NCBI GenBank assembly: GCA_958295665.1
Contig: OY282560.1
Coordinates: forward strand, 146,188,091-146,252,090
DNA from: Tipula vernalis
Lineage: Eukaryota > Arthropoda > Insecta > Diptera > Tipulidae
Direction of reading: 5' to 3'
Length of the DNA: 64,000 nucleotides
The position numbers and the translations under genes are program-made. The notes beneath the pieces are model-generated. The model saw nothing but the letters and a program-made list of their open reading frames with translations, did not search any database and was not told the DNA's origin. Shown piece after piece: positions 11,240-22,985 of the stretch; positions within the stretch are counted from its first letter, which is position 1, and each line of letters begins with the position of its first letter.

Positions 11240-11800
11240 TAAGAAGTTCAATGGCGATAAATTGCATGATCTTGGTGGCCAATTTACGTCTGTTCTTCGA
11301 GAAATTATTCGATTATTAAACTTCTCTTTCAAAAGATCGATTGATTCATTGCTGTGTGGCATGTTGCACCATCCTGTTGGAACCATCTATTCTGCGCATC
11401 AATATCTTCCAATTGACTCCACAAAAATTGTTGGCTTGAGGCTTAATTGCTGTGAACGACGACGAATTGATGTCCTTGGCTCTTCAGCAACACTTGTTCT
11501 CACAACTGCAATATTTTCACTTGAACGACCATTACGACAATAAATTCTGCTTCTTTGATCTTGAACTGTACCAGTTTCTTCACATTTATCAATGATAAGT
11601 TTAATATCATGATTTGTCAGACCATTTTCTCTACCGTATTTTGAACGAAATTTTCTTCCAGGTTCTGAATAACTGTCACCATATTTAAAATAAGCTTTAA
11701 TAATGAAAACACGTTGTTCACTCGTGTAGCGATTCATTTTAGCTAACCGAAATGTTTGTACTTGTCATCTGTAAAATAACATATGGTACTCTAGTACCAA
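11240..11800 (-). pseudogene. Tc1/mariner-superfamily transposase, internally deleted copy 2
   Basis: The reverse-strand twin of the copy at 8.2 kb. Its ATG is at 11737, and one frame to 11399 reads NRYTSEQRVFIIKAYFKYG, then GLTNHDIKLIIDKCEETGTV, TSIRRRSQQLSLKPTIF. It therefore has a more complete helix-turn-helix than copy 1. Beyond a frame change (11400-11240) come the WFQQDGATCHTA-like and WPPRSC segments of the DDE domain. The central catalytic part is missing with the same junction as copy 1. Upstream of the ATG, CAGATGACAAGTACAAACAT matches the sequence before copy 1, so the duplicated unit includes flanking element DNA. Confidence 0.8.
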
Positions 11801-12179
11801 AAATATAAATGGCGGAATATTTAAAAAGATACCTCAAATTTGAACAGCCTTTATATATATAATTTGTGAGGTTATGTTACGGTAATAATATTATGATAAA
11901 ACGGTAACATTATTATTTATTTGTAGATAACACGAAACTATAACAAAACTGAAATTTGCAAGCATATATTTGTTAATGATAATGCTTATATCCGCAAATA
12001 CTTAAGACTGTCTACTCATTCGCTTAATAAAATGTGCTATACATTCGCTCATCATAAAACGTTTAATTGTTTCAAATTTTCAGTAGAGCGAGCTATAGGC
12101 TCACTAGTATAAGTTTCAGTTGATATATTGATAAACTATGAGAACCATTATTCACAAAATTCTTGATATATTTGTGAAG

Positions 12180-12392
12180 CTTGCACACATGCCACATAAA
12201 AATTGATTACATTATTAATTTAATGGCAGTATGCTACAATTCTGGTAAATTTATTAATATTTGTTGTGCATACCCCCGTGGTTCCTTATATGACGAAAGC
12301 GTCCTACGGAATAGTCAATTATATCGCAAACAAACATTCCCATCTCATGGATTTTTTTCTATGAAAGTTCATTATAGATCCGGCAGCTAAGA
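12180..12392 (+). pseudogene. PIF/Harbinger-like nuclease fragment
   Basis: The frame contains MAVCYNSGKFINICCAYPRG followed by SLYDESVLRNSQLYRK. This matches the family pattern of the Harbinger DDE nuclease (a variable hydrophobic strand, YPGS..D..VLRNS), with the aspartate of YDES in the expected place. The fragment is about 70 codons out of a protein of some 350-400 and ends at a stop just before the Tc1/Tc3 fragment. It is a relic. The assignment rests on motif recognition alone. Confidence 0.5.
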
Positions 12393-12770
12393 TCGGAGTT
12401 TTGAAGGAAGGAGGATTCTCAAATCGACAAATAGCTGAAAAATTTGGTAGAGGGAAAACCGTTATTGGATCCTTTATCAATAATATTAAAAATTATGGTA
12501 AAAACAGAGAAGGACGCATTGCGGAGGCTACAACGCCCACGGATAAACGGGCAAAAACCGGAGTCAAAGCAAGCTTACCAACGGTTCGACGTGTGATTAA
12601 CAATGCTACGCATCTTAAATTGAAAAAACTCTAAAAGAAACCTCCTTTGAATGCATCACGCAAAGCAAACTGATTGGAATTTGCCAAAAACCACATTTCA
12701 TGGAAGCAAGAATAGAACAGGGTTGCATTTTCAGGCTCATAGAAATGAAACTGATGCCCGTCAGAACCAT
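12384..12770 (+). pseudogene. Tc1/Tc3-like transposase N-terminal fragment
   Basis: The frame reads KIGVLKEGGFSNRQIAEKFG then KTVIGSFINNIKNYGKN, a helix-turn-helix of the Tc1/Tc3 paired-like type. LPTVRRVINNATHLKLKKL follows, and after stops NASRKAN, LEFAKNHISW and a degenerate FSDEKKFN-like segment around 12735-12765. The DDE domain proper is cut off. It abuts the Harbinger piece without a gap, so two transposon relics are joined. Confidence 0.65.
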
Positions 12771-12879
12771 CCAAATTAATTTTTTTTTTTCGTTTATGTT
12801 AGTAATTTATTTTTATTTAATTTGTTTTTGATATTCAATTACATTTACTTACTACGCATTTTAAAAATTGTACATACAT

Positions 12880-13012
12880 ATGTCATACAAATTGAAAAGT
12901 CGTCGAAAAGTAACCTAATAAACTGCTTTTTCACTAAGCATCTATGAGGAAATAGCGAAAGCTTCAAAATTTGAAAAGTTTAGTTTGAAAAGTCTTCTGA
13001 GGCACACAGCAT
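12880..13012 (-). repeat. Inverted repeat, right arm (partner 7697-7832)
   Basis: This is the reverse complement of the left arm, running from ATGTCATACAAATTGAAAAG to CTGAGGCACACAGCATCA. It closes the 7.7-13.0 kb block. Confidence 0.8.
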
Positions 13013-15972
13013 CAATCGATGAATGATTTCATTAGGTGGAAATCGTTTATAGTACTAAACCGGATGCTGTTAAGTGATATATTTTTTTTTAAATACATTA
13101 ATTATTAATTAATTTTTGTTTTGCAGTTTAATTGGTTTTGAGTTTAACTTTAAATTAATCGGGTTTAAATCAAAAATACCGATTTTTTGGATTTTTTTAA
13201 TGAATATCATATAAAATACAAACCCTACATGATTCTTTATATAAAGATTATTTTACGTTGAAATGAAAAAGTCATCTCATAATTCATATTAACATCAAAA
13301 TGTGTAAAAAACATTAAAAAGATGTTTTGGAGGGAAATCCCAGATATCAACATAAATGATTAAACATCTACTCGAATACGCTGTTAGTCTATGTCTAAAT
13401 GAACTTTGGCTTGTATAGTCATCAATTAGAAATGCCATCCATTATACGAATGTACTTGTACACAAACTAGTAAAAGCGCGATATCTACGAGATCTTAAAT
13501 ATTATTATCTAAATTGGTTCTCAATTAATTTTAATAAAATTATGAATGAATTTTAATTTACATCAAATCAATATTTCTGACGTCTTTAATAAACTATATG
13601 AAAGAAAGAAAATCACATGAAATTATAACTGCTTGCTTATACAATAAACAATTAAAGTCTTGTGATAGGTTCTAATTAATAGCATTTTAAAAATTAATCA
13701 AATTAAAATATAAAGAAATTTTTATTATTTTCAAAAAACAACCAATAACAATTAAAATTGTTTTAGGTTTTTTGATTGAAATTTTTAATAAAAATTCCAA
13801 TATGTATCTCACGCCAAAATCGATAAAAATTAATTTTTTTTAAATTTACGGATTTTCGAAATTTGTGAATATAATGGTTTGTTAATTAATTTTGTGGAAT
13901 GAAGGCGCCAGGTAAATTAACAAAAACTTAAGTAAATTTTAAATATTTAATATTTATTATAAGTTTGTTCAGCGGCTGTCTGCCCATGTTTTTTGTTTTT
14001 TTTTTTTGTTTTTGTATTCTTTTTTTAACAAATAACAATTTATTGTGCAAAATACTCTCGATAAATTAATTTTTGTGGCACGTGACCTCTCGCTTATAAA
14101 AGCCAACAAGTATGGCACCTGACTGAATAATACACATAAAAAATAAGTTTCATTGTTTATGATTAAAAAATAATAAATTATTTAATAAATGTATTTTTGA
14201 ATTAAATTGTTATTGCTTTTTTAAGTAAATAAAACATCACCCATATAATGTGTGGCGCCAATTTTTTTTTTAAAAAATAATGAAGAAATATCTCTTACAT
14301 TCATCTATGAACACATATGTCTTAACACAAATAATTATTAATGCAATTTATCATTATGATAAATGTTTTATTATTATTATTAATATACATACATATTTTG
14401 ATTACTTAGAATCATAAAAACTTAATTAGATTTATTTTGTTTATAAATAAGGAATACATTTTTTTTGTAGTGTCTTTATCGTTAATTAATCGGAATTAAT
14501 TTATGAGTATATTCCTTGTCAACGTATACCAAATGTCACCGCAACACGTTCTAGAAAATATATACAACTTTTAAACACAGCAATGCTTTAATATTGTTAT
14601 ACTGTTAAAAGTTAAAACGTAATAAAAATTTGATTTTCACATTAATTAATTTCCCATAAAATTTAGTGGTAAAAATTTCACACGCAACCAGAATATTCTT
14701 ACTTCTTTTATCTACTTCTCAGTTTCCCATAAAGTGTCGCGGTTAAAATTATACTCGAAAAATTTCTTTCTCATATTTATTTATTTTATAGAAAAATATG
14801 TCATATTTAATGTTCTAATAAAATATTTTTAATGTTAATTTTAAAATTTATTATTTGTAAAATATCATTATTTAGCATTTAATATTTCTTTAACGTGCTT
14901 CGCATCATTTTTCTTGAAAGGAAATATAAATTTTCTTTCTTACCTCAAGTAAATTTTTACGTGTGGGATTTTTTTTTTTATGTGAACACAATAAATAATA
15001 TTTAACATTTAAAATTTTTTTTTGATCGTTTATTTTTAGATAAAAATTTCTAAATTAAGATATTTGGAATTTATTTTTGGAAATAACAAAAATATACTAA
15101 TTTATTTTAAGACATGAAAAACATTCCGTATAATTTATAAATACCAACAATTGTGTCACCTTATTCTCCAAAAATACATGATTTTTCATTAAAGAAATAT
15201 TTTGTTGTTTATTGGTAGTAAATAATTTACATAGTGAATTAATAAACTTAGGGGAGGTAAATTATACGTTTTCCAGGGTTGGGAAGTTGGTTTGTTTATT
15301 AACTAGTAACAATGTAACCTAGCAACACCTAGCTAATACACAAAACTTAAACAAATAAATTCCCGAACTAAAATGATCTGGAGTAAGAAATTATTCCACC
15401 CATAAACAACCGACTCTTCCTAGTATGTAATTAAACAAAAATTATACAATAATGATTTGTTTGTAAGAATAATATAAAAGATCCTTCTTACAAAGTGAAG
15501 GTTTTTAGGAGTCCTTTCCGCCTACTCGGGCAATTTCTTGTTTATGCTGCCCGCAGTCAGCGCATAAACATGCTGCAATTGATAAAGTGGTTTATGTGAG
15601 TTTAGGTACACCACAGGAAATATTTATGGTGATAGTGTCTTATAGCAAAGAGAATGTAATATCAAGAGAAACGAAACTGAAGAAAAATTTTCATACAAAA
15701 AACGGTTATGAATGGGGTTATACAACCGTAAAACTGTAGTTATGTTTATCCAATTTTAGAAATAAAACAACGGACGAATAGGAAATTTAGGGCAGAAACG
15801 ATTAGTTAAAAAATGTTGTTGTTGTAACTGCTCGAAAAAACAAAAAATTTGGATTTGTTGGTGCTAAATCTGATTAAATTTTTTATTCAGCTTCGGTACT
15901 CTTGATATTCCATACTCTACGCCCATCCCGCTTTCTGGGACACATCGAACAATATATTTATTTTTTATACAT
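13013..15972. other. Long AT-rich stretch without a recognised gene
   Basis: Dominated by A/T runs and stop codons in all frames. A TATA-like CGCTTATAAAAGCC at about 14092 is the only promoter-like word and has no supported transcript. A short inverted repeat (TGTTTATGCTG / CAGCGCATAAACA, about 15540-15572) is present. Confidence 0.45.
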
Positions 15973-16018
15973 TTGAATTCAAAAGTTAGGGTGCCAAATT
16001 AAAACAAATAAATGTTGT
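15973..16018 (+). repeat. Target-site duplication of LINE B, left copy (46 bp)
   Basis: From TTGAATTCAAAAG to AAATAAATGTTGT. It matches 19542-19587 at 45 of 46 positions (one C/A difference). Confidence 0.85.
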
Positions 16019-16044
16019 TTTTTTTTTTTTATACATTTGAATTC

Positions 16045-16820
16045 ATTCACACCTATCAGCTGAAGAGCGAAAAGGCTTATAGAGTAGTTATCAGAGGCTT
16101 ACCATCTTCCATTAGTCATGATGCAATTAAAGCAGACTTAGAAAAAATGGGACATGAAGTCGCAGGTATTACTAACATATACAAAATGGTCACAACTAAT
16201 GCTGTAAAAGACAGGAAACAGTTTCCATTGTTTTACATCGACTTAAAACAAAAAGACAACAATAAAGAAGTATACAACATCAAGAAACTTGCGTAATGTA
16301 TAGTTAAAATTGAGCCACCTAACAAGACAAGGGACATTCCACAATGTACGAATTGTGAACAACTTGGACATACCAAGAGTTTTTGCTATCGTCAAACCAA
16401 ATGCGTTAAATGCGCTGGAGATCATCACACGACAAAATGAAAAAAACAACCGCTCTTTGTCAACAACAAGGACATACTGCAAATTATAAAGGATGCTGTG
16501 TATATCAGAACAAAATTAAAAGTCAACAGAATAATAGAACAAGAGTAGTACAGCGATTACAAACCAAAGCTGCTAAACCACAAACAACAATCACACCATC
16601 CACAGTTGGATTATCCTATGCGCAAATCACCAAATTATCTGCTGATGAATCAAACCAAAACAACAAACACATAGAAGTTAATAGCGAGTCTAATAACTTT
16701 GAAATTATTAAAAAGCTTAGTCAAATTCAACAGACACTTGGTCACTTAACAGAAAGAGTGGCAAAACTAGAAATTAATTTCTATCCGCCTAGAAAAAAAA
16801 GTCAGCATACACACAAATGA
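16045..16820 (+). pseudogene. LINE B ORF1 (nucleic-acid-binding gag-like protein), broken
   Basis: The first frame (to 16296) reads KAYRVVIRGLPSSISHDAIK, the PRE_C2HC region found in Jockey ORF1 proteins. A stop follows. The next segment shows zinc-knuckle parts, QCTNCEQLGHTKSFCYR and KCVKCAGDHHT (about 16340-16435), in a second frame; the third knuckle is lost by a frameshift. The 16410-16820 frame ends with a heptad-like KLSQIQQTLGHLTERVAKLE, a possible coiled coil. The family protein binds LINE RNA. Its stop overlaps the ORF2 start (ATGA at 16817). Confidence 0.75.
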
Positions 16821-19392
16821 TTATCTCATTCCTACGCATTGTAACTTGGAACGCTAATGGGCTCAACCAACGAGCCCAAGAACTGGACATATTTCTCCAT
16901 ACAAACAACATAGATATTGCACTTATTTCAGAAACGCACTTCTCCAACAAAAGCTTTTTCAGAATAAAGGGATTTAATTCCTACTGGACAACCCATCCTA
17001 GTGAAAAAGCCAGAGGTGGTTCAGCTGTACTAATTAAAAATAATATCAAACATAATCAACAAGAGGATATTCGATAAAGCTACATGCAAGCAACTGTTAT
17101 CTCAATCCAATATAATGGCGCGGCAGCATACTGTCCTCCACGTCATACACCAACGAAGTTACAATTTAATTACGTCTTTAATAAGCTCGGTCCAAGATTT
17201 ATTATTGGAGGGGACTAAAATATAAAACATACAACTTGGGGTTCCAGGCTAATTTCTCCTGGGAAAGGAAATGCTTTGGGGCCAATGTATTGGCCAACGG
17301 ATGCAGGAAAAATATAAGATCTGCTTGATTTCTTCATCATAAAAGGTATTTCATCCAGTTACACTAGAGTCGAAGGAATTAACGACTTAACATCTGATCA
17401 CATTCCTGTACTGTTGTCAGTAAGCGCTATAGTCATCAAGCAAAATAAAAAGCAAAACCTTACTAATAGATTCACGGATTGGGATCCCCTTAGAGAAAAA
17501 CTGGAAGAGCTAGTTGAATTAAAAGTTAGTATTAAAAGTAATGAAGAATTGGAACAACAAACAAACAATTTCATTGAATACACTCGTATGGCCGCCAGTC
17601 CAGCTACTCCAGAATTAAAGGACAAAGGAAAAGGACAAAATCAAGGAAAGGAGAAAGACAAGGAGAATATGGCATCTCACCAGAAATCCCGCTGACAAAA
17701 CCACCTTCAATCGAATAAGTAACAAAGTCAATAGGCTAATCAAAAGCTTCAAACAGGATTGCTTCGACAACTACTTAAGCGGGATAGGTCCAGAAATGGA
17801 TAAGGACTACTCGTTATGAAAAGCAACCAGAAAATTTAAACGACCTGTAGTTCGAGTACCGCCTATAAGAAATGCTCAAGGCAATTGGGTTCGACATGAC
17901 AAAGAAAAAGCGGAACTCTTTGCTCAACACCTAGCAACAGTGTTTCAACCCCATGACATTCAATCCAACATTGACGTAACACCTGTCTATCAACCAAATC
18001 AGGATTTTAAAAGGGTCACGCCAATGGAAATTGCTGAAGAAATCGACAAAAGTTTTAGCCAAAAAAAAGGCACCAGGAATTGATGAAATATCACCGGGTC
18101 TATTCAAGGAACTTCCACGCAAAGCAATCATCATGATCACATACTTATTTAATGCCTGTATGAGATTGAAGTATGTACCCAAATGCTTCAAAACGGCCCA
18201 AATAATTATGTTGAAGAAACCAGGTAAACCAGATGAAGAAGTAACATCATACAGACCAATTTCACTGCTTCCGACCTTATCAAAGCTGTTTGAAAAACTA
18301 CTACTAAAACGTCTAAAGCCAATGGTAAACGTTTCTGATTTTCAATTTGGATTCAGGAATAACCACTCCACAATAGATCAAGTCCATCGAATAACTACGG
18401 TAATAGAGCAAGCGTTAGAAGAAAATAAATATTGCCCCGCCGTATTTCTGGATGTATCTCAGGCCTTTGATAGGGTTTGGCACGAGGGATTGACTTTCAA
18501 GATGAGCAAAATGCTACCACAAAACTATTGCCAGCTGCTTGAATCATACCTCTCTGATCGCCAATTCAGAGTCATTCATGAAGAAACATGTTCTGACTTT
18601 TATCCAACGCTAGCGCGAGTTCCGCAGAGAAGCGTATTGGGATCCCTCCTCTACCTCATCTACACTGCGGACATACCTACAACGAATAAAACATTCATCG
18701 GCACGTTCGCTGACGACACTGGAATTATGTCAGTAGACGAATCACAACCAAGGGCAGTGGAAAATCTTCAACGAGCAATGAACAACGTTACTAAATGGAC
18801 AATTGACTAGAAAATAGTACTTAATGAGCTCAAATCAACCCATGTGACATTTACGCTCCGACACAAAAATAACAATCTTCACATATACCTCAATGGGTGC
18901 AAGTGCCGCAGGCTGAATCGGCAAAATACCTTGGTCTGCGTTTAGATTCAAGGCTCAACTGGAAACATCATGTGAGACAAAAAGCTGAACAGATACGATT
19001 AAAACAACGTCAAATGTACTGGTTAATTGGGCACCATTCCAAAATGAACCTGTATTGCAAAAGACTAGTCTACCAGACTATCTTCAAACCAATATGGATG
19101 TACGGTGCGCAGCTTTGGGGTTTTACTCATAAATCCAATAGAGACATTATACAACGTAGCCAAAATAAATTTCTCATTTCGAATGATCACCAACGCTTAC
19201 CGATTTGTGACTAACAGGGAAATACACAATGATCTAAAAATACAATTGATAGAAGACGTCATCTGCGAATGTGCCATTAAACATGAGAAGAGACTTCTTA
19301 ACCACACCAACGTTGAGGCCGTACAACTACTGGACAGTACAAACGAAGTAAGGCGGCTCAAACGAATCAAACCACATGAGCTAACCGTATGA
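16817..19392 (+). pseudogene. LINE B ORF2 (endonuclease and reverse transcriptase), broken
   Basis: The start ATG at 16817 overlaps the ORF1 stop. The endonuclease begins with TWNANGLNQRA (Mg-binding Asn), LISETHF (catalytic Glu) and GGSAVLIK. A stop at 17075 and further frame changes follow, with AAYCPPRH, an IIGGD motif and a TSDHIPVL terminus still readable to about 17410. RT runs 18031-18810: FGFRNNHSTIDQVHRI, FLDVSQAFDRVWHEGL, ARVPQRSVLGSLLYLIY (a Gln-Gly of the usual PQGS is changed to QRS) and FADDTGIM. A stop at 18808 splits off the thumb (KYLGLRLDSRLNWKHH, 18897-19214) and a C-terminal frame to 19392. Confidence 0.8.
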
Positions 19393-19541
19393 ATATTATA
19401 TCTTAAGGGAACTGGATACTGGTCCAGCAGACCCACACAAGTTTATGCTTATCTCATAAGTACTAATGTCAACCTTACTAAAGAAATAATAATGTTTAAG
19501 GTTGTAGTAGCCATATCAATAAAGGTGTTTTAAAAAAAAAA

Positions 19542-19587
19542 TTGAATTCAAAAGTTAGGGTGCCAAATTAAAAAAAATAAATGTTGT
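19542..19587 (+). repeat. Target-site duplication of LINE B, right copy (46 bp)
   Basis: The right partner of 15973-16018, directly after the LINE poly(A). Confidence 0.85.
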
Positions 19588-19999
19588 ACAAAAATGGTGA
19601 AATCCCCACAATACCCTCTCCACTAATTTCTAAAACGCAGAAGAGTTTTACTCTCACAACCTGATTTTGTTAACCGTGTTTGATTTGAAGCAGCACTGAA
19701 TTTTGTGGATAAGTCAAAGGTAACTTTTTGTTTGTATTATGGGCTTCGAAACGGAATTTGAAATTTTGTCCGCACTTTTTGGTGGTTCAGAAATAATTTT
19801 TTGTCGAAATGTTTCTTCATATTGACTCTCGCGAGTATTAGGGTTTAAGTCTATGAAATTAAATTTTTATCTGTTTTGAATTTATTTCGATGACAAAAGA
19901 TTTTTCCGAATGGCTAATAAATAAATTTTACCTGTATACAAGGGGCTTGTATGTAATCTGATTTTCGTAGTGCATCGGTTCTGAGAAAAACGTGCGAAC
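19588..19999. other. No gene recognised
   Basis: AT-rich flank between LINE B and the Gypsy remnant. It may hold decayed Gypsy sequence, but I cannot show that. Confidence 0.4.
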
Positions 20000-20960
20000 A
20001 CGAAGTCAAATCTTTCCTAACAAAAATGTTTTCCACATCGTCGAAATGTTTTCTTAAATTTTGAACGAACTCGATTTGCGGTGTTAGGGCATTTGATTTT
20101 TCTACTAAAAATTGGCCCGGTACTCGTAAGGGGCATCCGAAAACTAATTTGTCTGACGTGACTTGTAACTCGTCGCTGAAAGAAGTACGCAGTCCTTTAG
20201 CGTAATCGTAGGTACATAGTATGTTAATTCAATCGTTCCCATTCATGGCACATGATAGCTGCTTTCATAATACGATGCCATTGCTGCCCTTTGCTTCTGG
20301 AAACCTAATAGGAAAGACAGCTCGGTGAACAGTTGGGATTCGAATTGCATCCCTTGATCTGAAACAATATATTTCGGCACTCCAAAGCAGGATATCCAGG
20401 TATTGTATACAGCAAAGGCAACGGTGACAGTGGTAACATCCGGAACTGGACCGTCTCAGTCTATCATGCGTACCTGTCGACCAATGTCACGCAGTATCGC
20501 TGAGTTTCAGAAACCGGCAGTGGACCTGTATTTCTGAAAAGCCTTCTGCCACAGACTGCCGAGAGGACATTTTGTGTATCTTGAAACTTTTGATTTTTGA
20601 CATGCAATACAACTTTGGGCCATGACTTTTGAATCTTTTTTGATGGAAGACCAAATAACATTATTAGTTAATCGTTTGATAGAGGCCTTAATACCAGGAT
20701 GTGATAAATTGTGAATACTGAGTGGATCGAACGGTCTTAGTGTAACTGACGAAACATCGCAACAAATACTTTTTGTTGTGTTAAACAAGAGTGGTAATTG
20801 TTTGCATTCCAAACTTGTGCTTGGCTAATAACTATCGAAGCTCTTCATCGTTTATTTGTCCATTTGCTACTGTCGCGTAATCAATTCTTTCAGGGATAGA
20901 GATTTGCTTAATGTGTGGGAGAGTATCTACAACGATTTTTGAGAAATAACAATAGATAAG
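20000..20960 (-). pseudogene. Gypsy-type (Ty3) integrase remnant
   Basis: Reading leftward from 20960 one finds a short VVDTLP / IPERIDYATVANGQ linker (after RNase H in Gypsy elements). Then comes the zinc-binding HHCC domain: NLSHPGIKASIKRL and SCIACQKSKVSRYTK, both Cys and both His visible. A decayed catalytic core follows, with RYCVTLVDRYA (about 20470-20500), CFGVPKYIVSDQG (with the second catalytic Asp) and ESQLFTEL. There are stops and frameshifts throughout, and the first catalytic Asp region is damaged. The domain would have inserted retrotransposon cDNA. No protease, RT or LTR was found beside it. Confidence 0.8.
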
Positions 20961-21486
20961 ATCTTTATTTTCACTAGAGACTTAACTCTTACCTACTGTT
21001 TTTAGATGCGAAGACAATTAGTTTTATCGTCAGCTAGGGTTAATTTGAAGGAAATATTAAAGGAAACCTTCGCCTTTCTAAAAAATAAATACAAAATTCA
21101 GAAGCAGAAGCAGATAACCCCAGAGATGGAAGATTAAAAAAAATGGTGGTACACTGTATGGATTTGTTAGAATAAATTTATTAATTATGTATTAGCATCA
21201 TGAAATGAGAGTACACCGTATTTTAATTTTAAATTAAATTGTCTACCTTAGTTTCTTTACGCACAAATGAATATTAGAATTTCTCCGATTAGATGAGGTG
21301 TTCTCTCGCTATAGTGCTCTCAAGCATTGTAAACTGGTAGTTTGTAGTTTATAATTTTAATTAAAATTTATTTAAGAAGTAAAAATTTTCTGTTAATCTA
21401 TTGACTTTTTCTTCGGCTTTTTATAGACAAATATATTAATTCTAATGGCATTTGCAATATTTTCGATTTGGTAAATCAGAACACTA
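20961..21486. other. No gene recognised
   Basis: AT-rich sequence without a supported frame or repeat. Confidence 0.4.
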
Positions 21487-22109
21487 CATCTACTACCAAA
21501 GTAGAAATAACATTCCCCTGCCCGTATTTTACCCCAAGAGATACCGTATTTTACCCCAAATACCAATGTATTTACTCGTCAAACAATGAGAACCCTCCTT
21601 GAGCTCCTATGTTGGTAGTTTGGTTTTGTACTGAAAAGTTGGTCTACTCATCCGGTAGCTACGACTAAATACTTAATGTATTAAACGAGAATTGTGTTTT
21701 TGTAATTTGGTCGTAGCTAACTTATGAGTGACGAAACCAAACTACTAACATAGCATAAAGAGGGTTCTCATTGTTTGAAGAGTAGATATGAGCCGTTGAG
21801 ATTCAAAGTGGTTTAACTCACAAAATTCCCATTATAATATTGTTATTGAAGTTTACTCATATTAAAAGAATTTTTGAAAAATTATTGTTGGTGCATATAC
21901 TACCGTTATTCATAAGATCCTAATAAGAATATTTTATTTACTACGTTGACCAGTTCATAATTAAATTTTTCAAAATTTTCAAATCAATATTCTCTAAAAG
22001 TTAAATTTTGGGGTTAGACCACTTTGCTTCTCAACGCCTCATATATTGGTACAACTCTTGGGGTAAAGTATGGGGAGGGGGAGTGATATTTCTACTTTGG
22101 TAGTAGATC
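21487..22109. mobile_element. Foldback MITE with long terminal inverted repeats
   Basis: The left end ATCTACTACCAAAGTAGAAA (21488 on) is mirrored by TTTCTACTTTGGTAGTAGAT at 22089-22108. The similarity continues inward through TTTTACCCCAAGAG / CTCTTGGGGTAAA. A second inner pair, CAATGAGAACCCTCCTT (about 21593) with AGAGGGTTCTCATTGTTTGA (about 21760), extends the foldback. There is no coding capacity. The target-site duplication is unclear because the ends run into palindromic ATCTA/TAGAT. Confidence 0.75.
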
Positions 22110-22202
22110 TATTATAAGTGCAAAAAATATTGCGAATGTCCTTACAATTAATATTTGTCTATAGAAAGCGGAAAAAAATCAATTAATTAAAATTTATGTG
22201 TA

Positions 22203-22372
22203 AATTTACTACGCTTGTGACTATACTGACTATACTTTTAACTACACTTTTGACTACACTTCCGACTACAGCTATGGCTACACTTTTGACTATACTTGTG
22301 ACCACACTTTTGACTACACTTGTGACAACGCTTTTGATTACACTTTTGACTACATTTTTCACTACACTAGCC
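22203..22372 (+). repeat. 12-bp minisatellite, left block
   Basis: Degenerate tandem copies of a 12-base unit, TTTTGACTACAC, with TTGTGACTACAC as the main variant. Open frames across it (both strands) are simply the repeat translated, giving runs of TLLTTL or KSVV. Confidence 0.9.
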
Positions 22373-22373
22373 G

Positions 22374-22783
22374 TGTTTTCCATGAGAACTGCACTAGAAC
22401 TTGATAAACTTTAAATTCCTTTTATTCTTTGTAAACCGAATAAAAATAAATTCATAAAGCGCGAATGTTTAGTGTATTTGACATAAATACATATTTTAAG
22501 TTTAAAAATTTCCCCCATCAGTTATTTCATCAATATTTTCTTATTTCTTGCTGACGTCATTACACGCAACTACACTCGATAAATTCATGGGTTATCAAGT
22601 GTAACTAAAAAATAACCTACAATTGTAATTATTTATTGCTATAACAACTTAAAATGTGTATTTATGTGAAATGCACTACACATTAGCACTTTATCAATTT
22701 AATTTTTTTCTGTGTTTACATAGAATAAAAGGAATTTAAAATTTATCGAGTTCTAGTGCAGTTCTCATGGAAAACACGACTAC
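22374..22783. mobile_element. Foldback MITE inserted in the minisatellite
   Basis: About 410 bp with arms of about 130 bp. The left arm starts CCGTGTTTTCCATGAGAACT and the right arm ends AGTTCTCATGGAAAACACG. Pairing continues inward past TTTAAATTCCTTTTATTC and CATAAATACATATTTTAAG. The unique centre contains TGACGTCATTACACGC. The same 12-bp minisatellite lies on both sides in the same direction, so the element split one array. A clean target duplication is not obvious (ACTA is shared at both borders). Confidence 0.8.
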
Positions 22784-22985
22784 TTGTGACTACACTTTTG
22801 ACTACACTTTTGACTACATTTTTAACAACACTTTTGATTGCACTTGTGACTACACTTTAGACTACACTTGTGACTATACTTTTGACTACACTTACACTTT
22901 ACTTTTGACTACACGTTTTGACTACACTTTTGACTATACTTGTGACTACACTTGTGAGCTCACTTTTGACTACACTTGTAACATT
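22784..22985 (+). repeat. 12-bp minisatellite, right block
   Basis: Continuation of the left block with the same unit and direction. Variants include TTTTGACTACAC, TTGTGACTACAC and a few 9-base or irregular units near 22880-22910. Confidence 0.9.

Larger units (their letters stand above)
16019..19541 (+). mobile_element. Jockey-clade LINE, family B, 5'-truncated
   Basis: Order: partial ORF1 (about 16045-16820), ORF2 endonuclease (16817 onward), RT (18031-18810), thumb and C-terminus (to about 19392), 3'UTR with AATAAA, and a poly(A) ending at 19541. A 46-bp target-site duplication flanks it. The 5' junction is odd: the element is preceded by a T run plus ATACATTTGAATTC, which copies the DNA just before the left duplication. 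Many frameshifts and stops make it inactive. Products are clearly different from families A and C. Confidence 0.85.

Noticed and set aside
14085..14130. Promoter at CGCTTATAAAAGCC
   Set aside because: A lone TATA-like word in AT-rich DNA with no exon, splice site or frame after it.
22183..22414. Repetitive proteins (KSVV..., TLLTTL...)
   Set aside because: They are translations of the 12-bp minisatellite on either strand.
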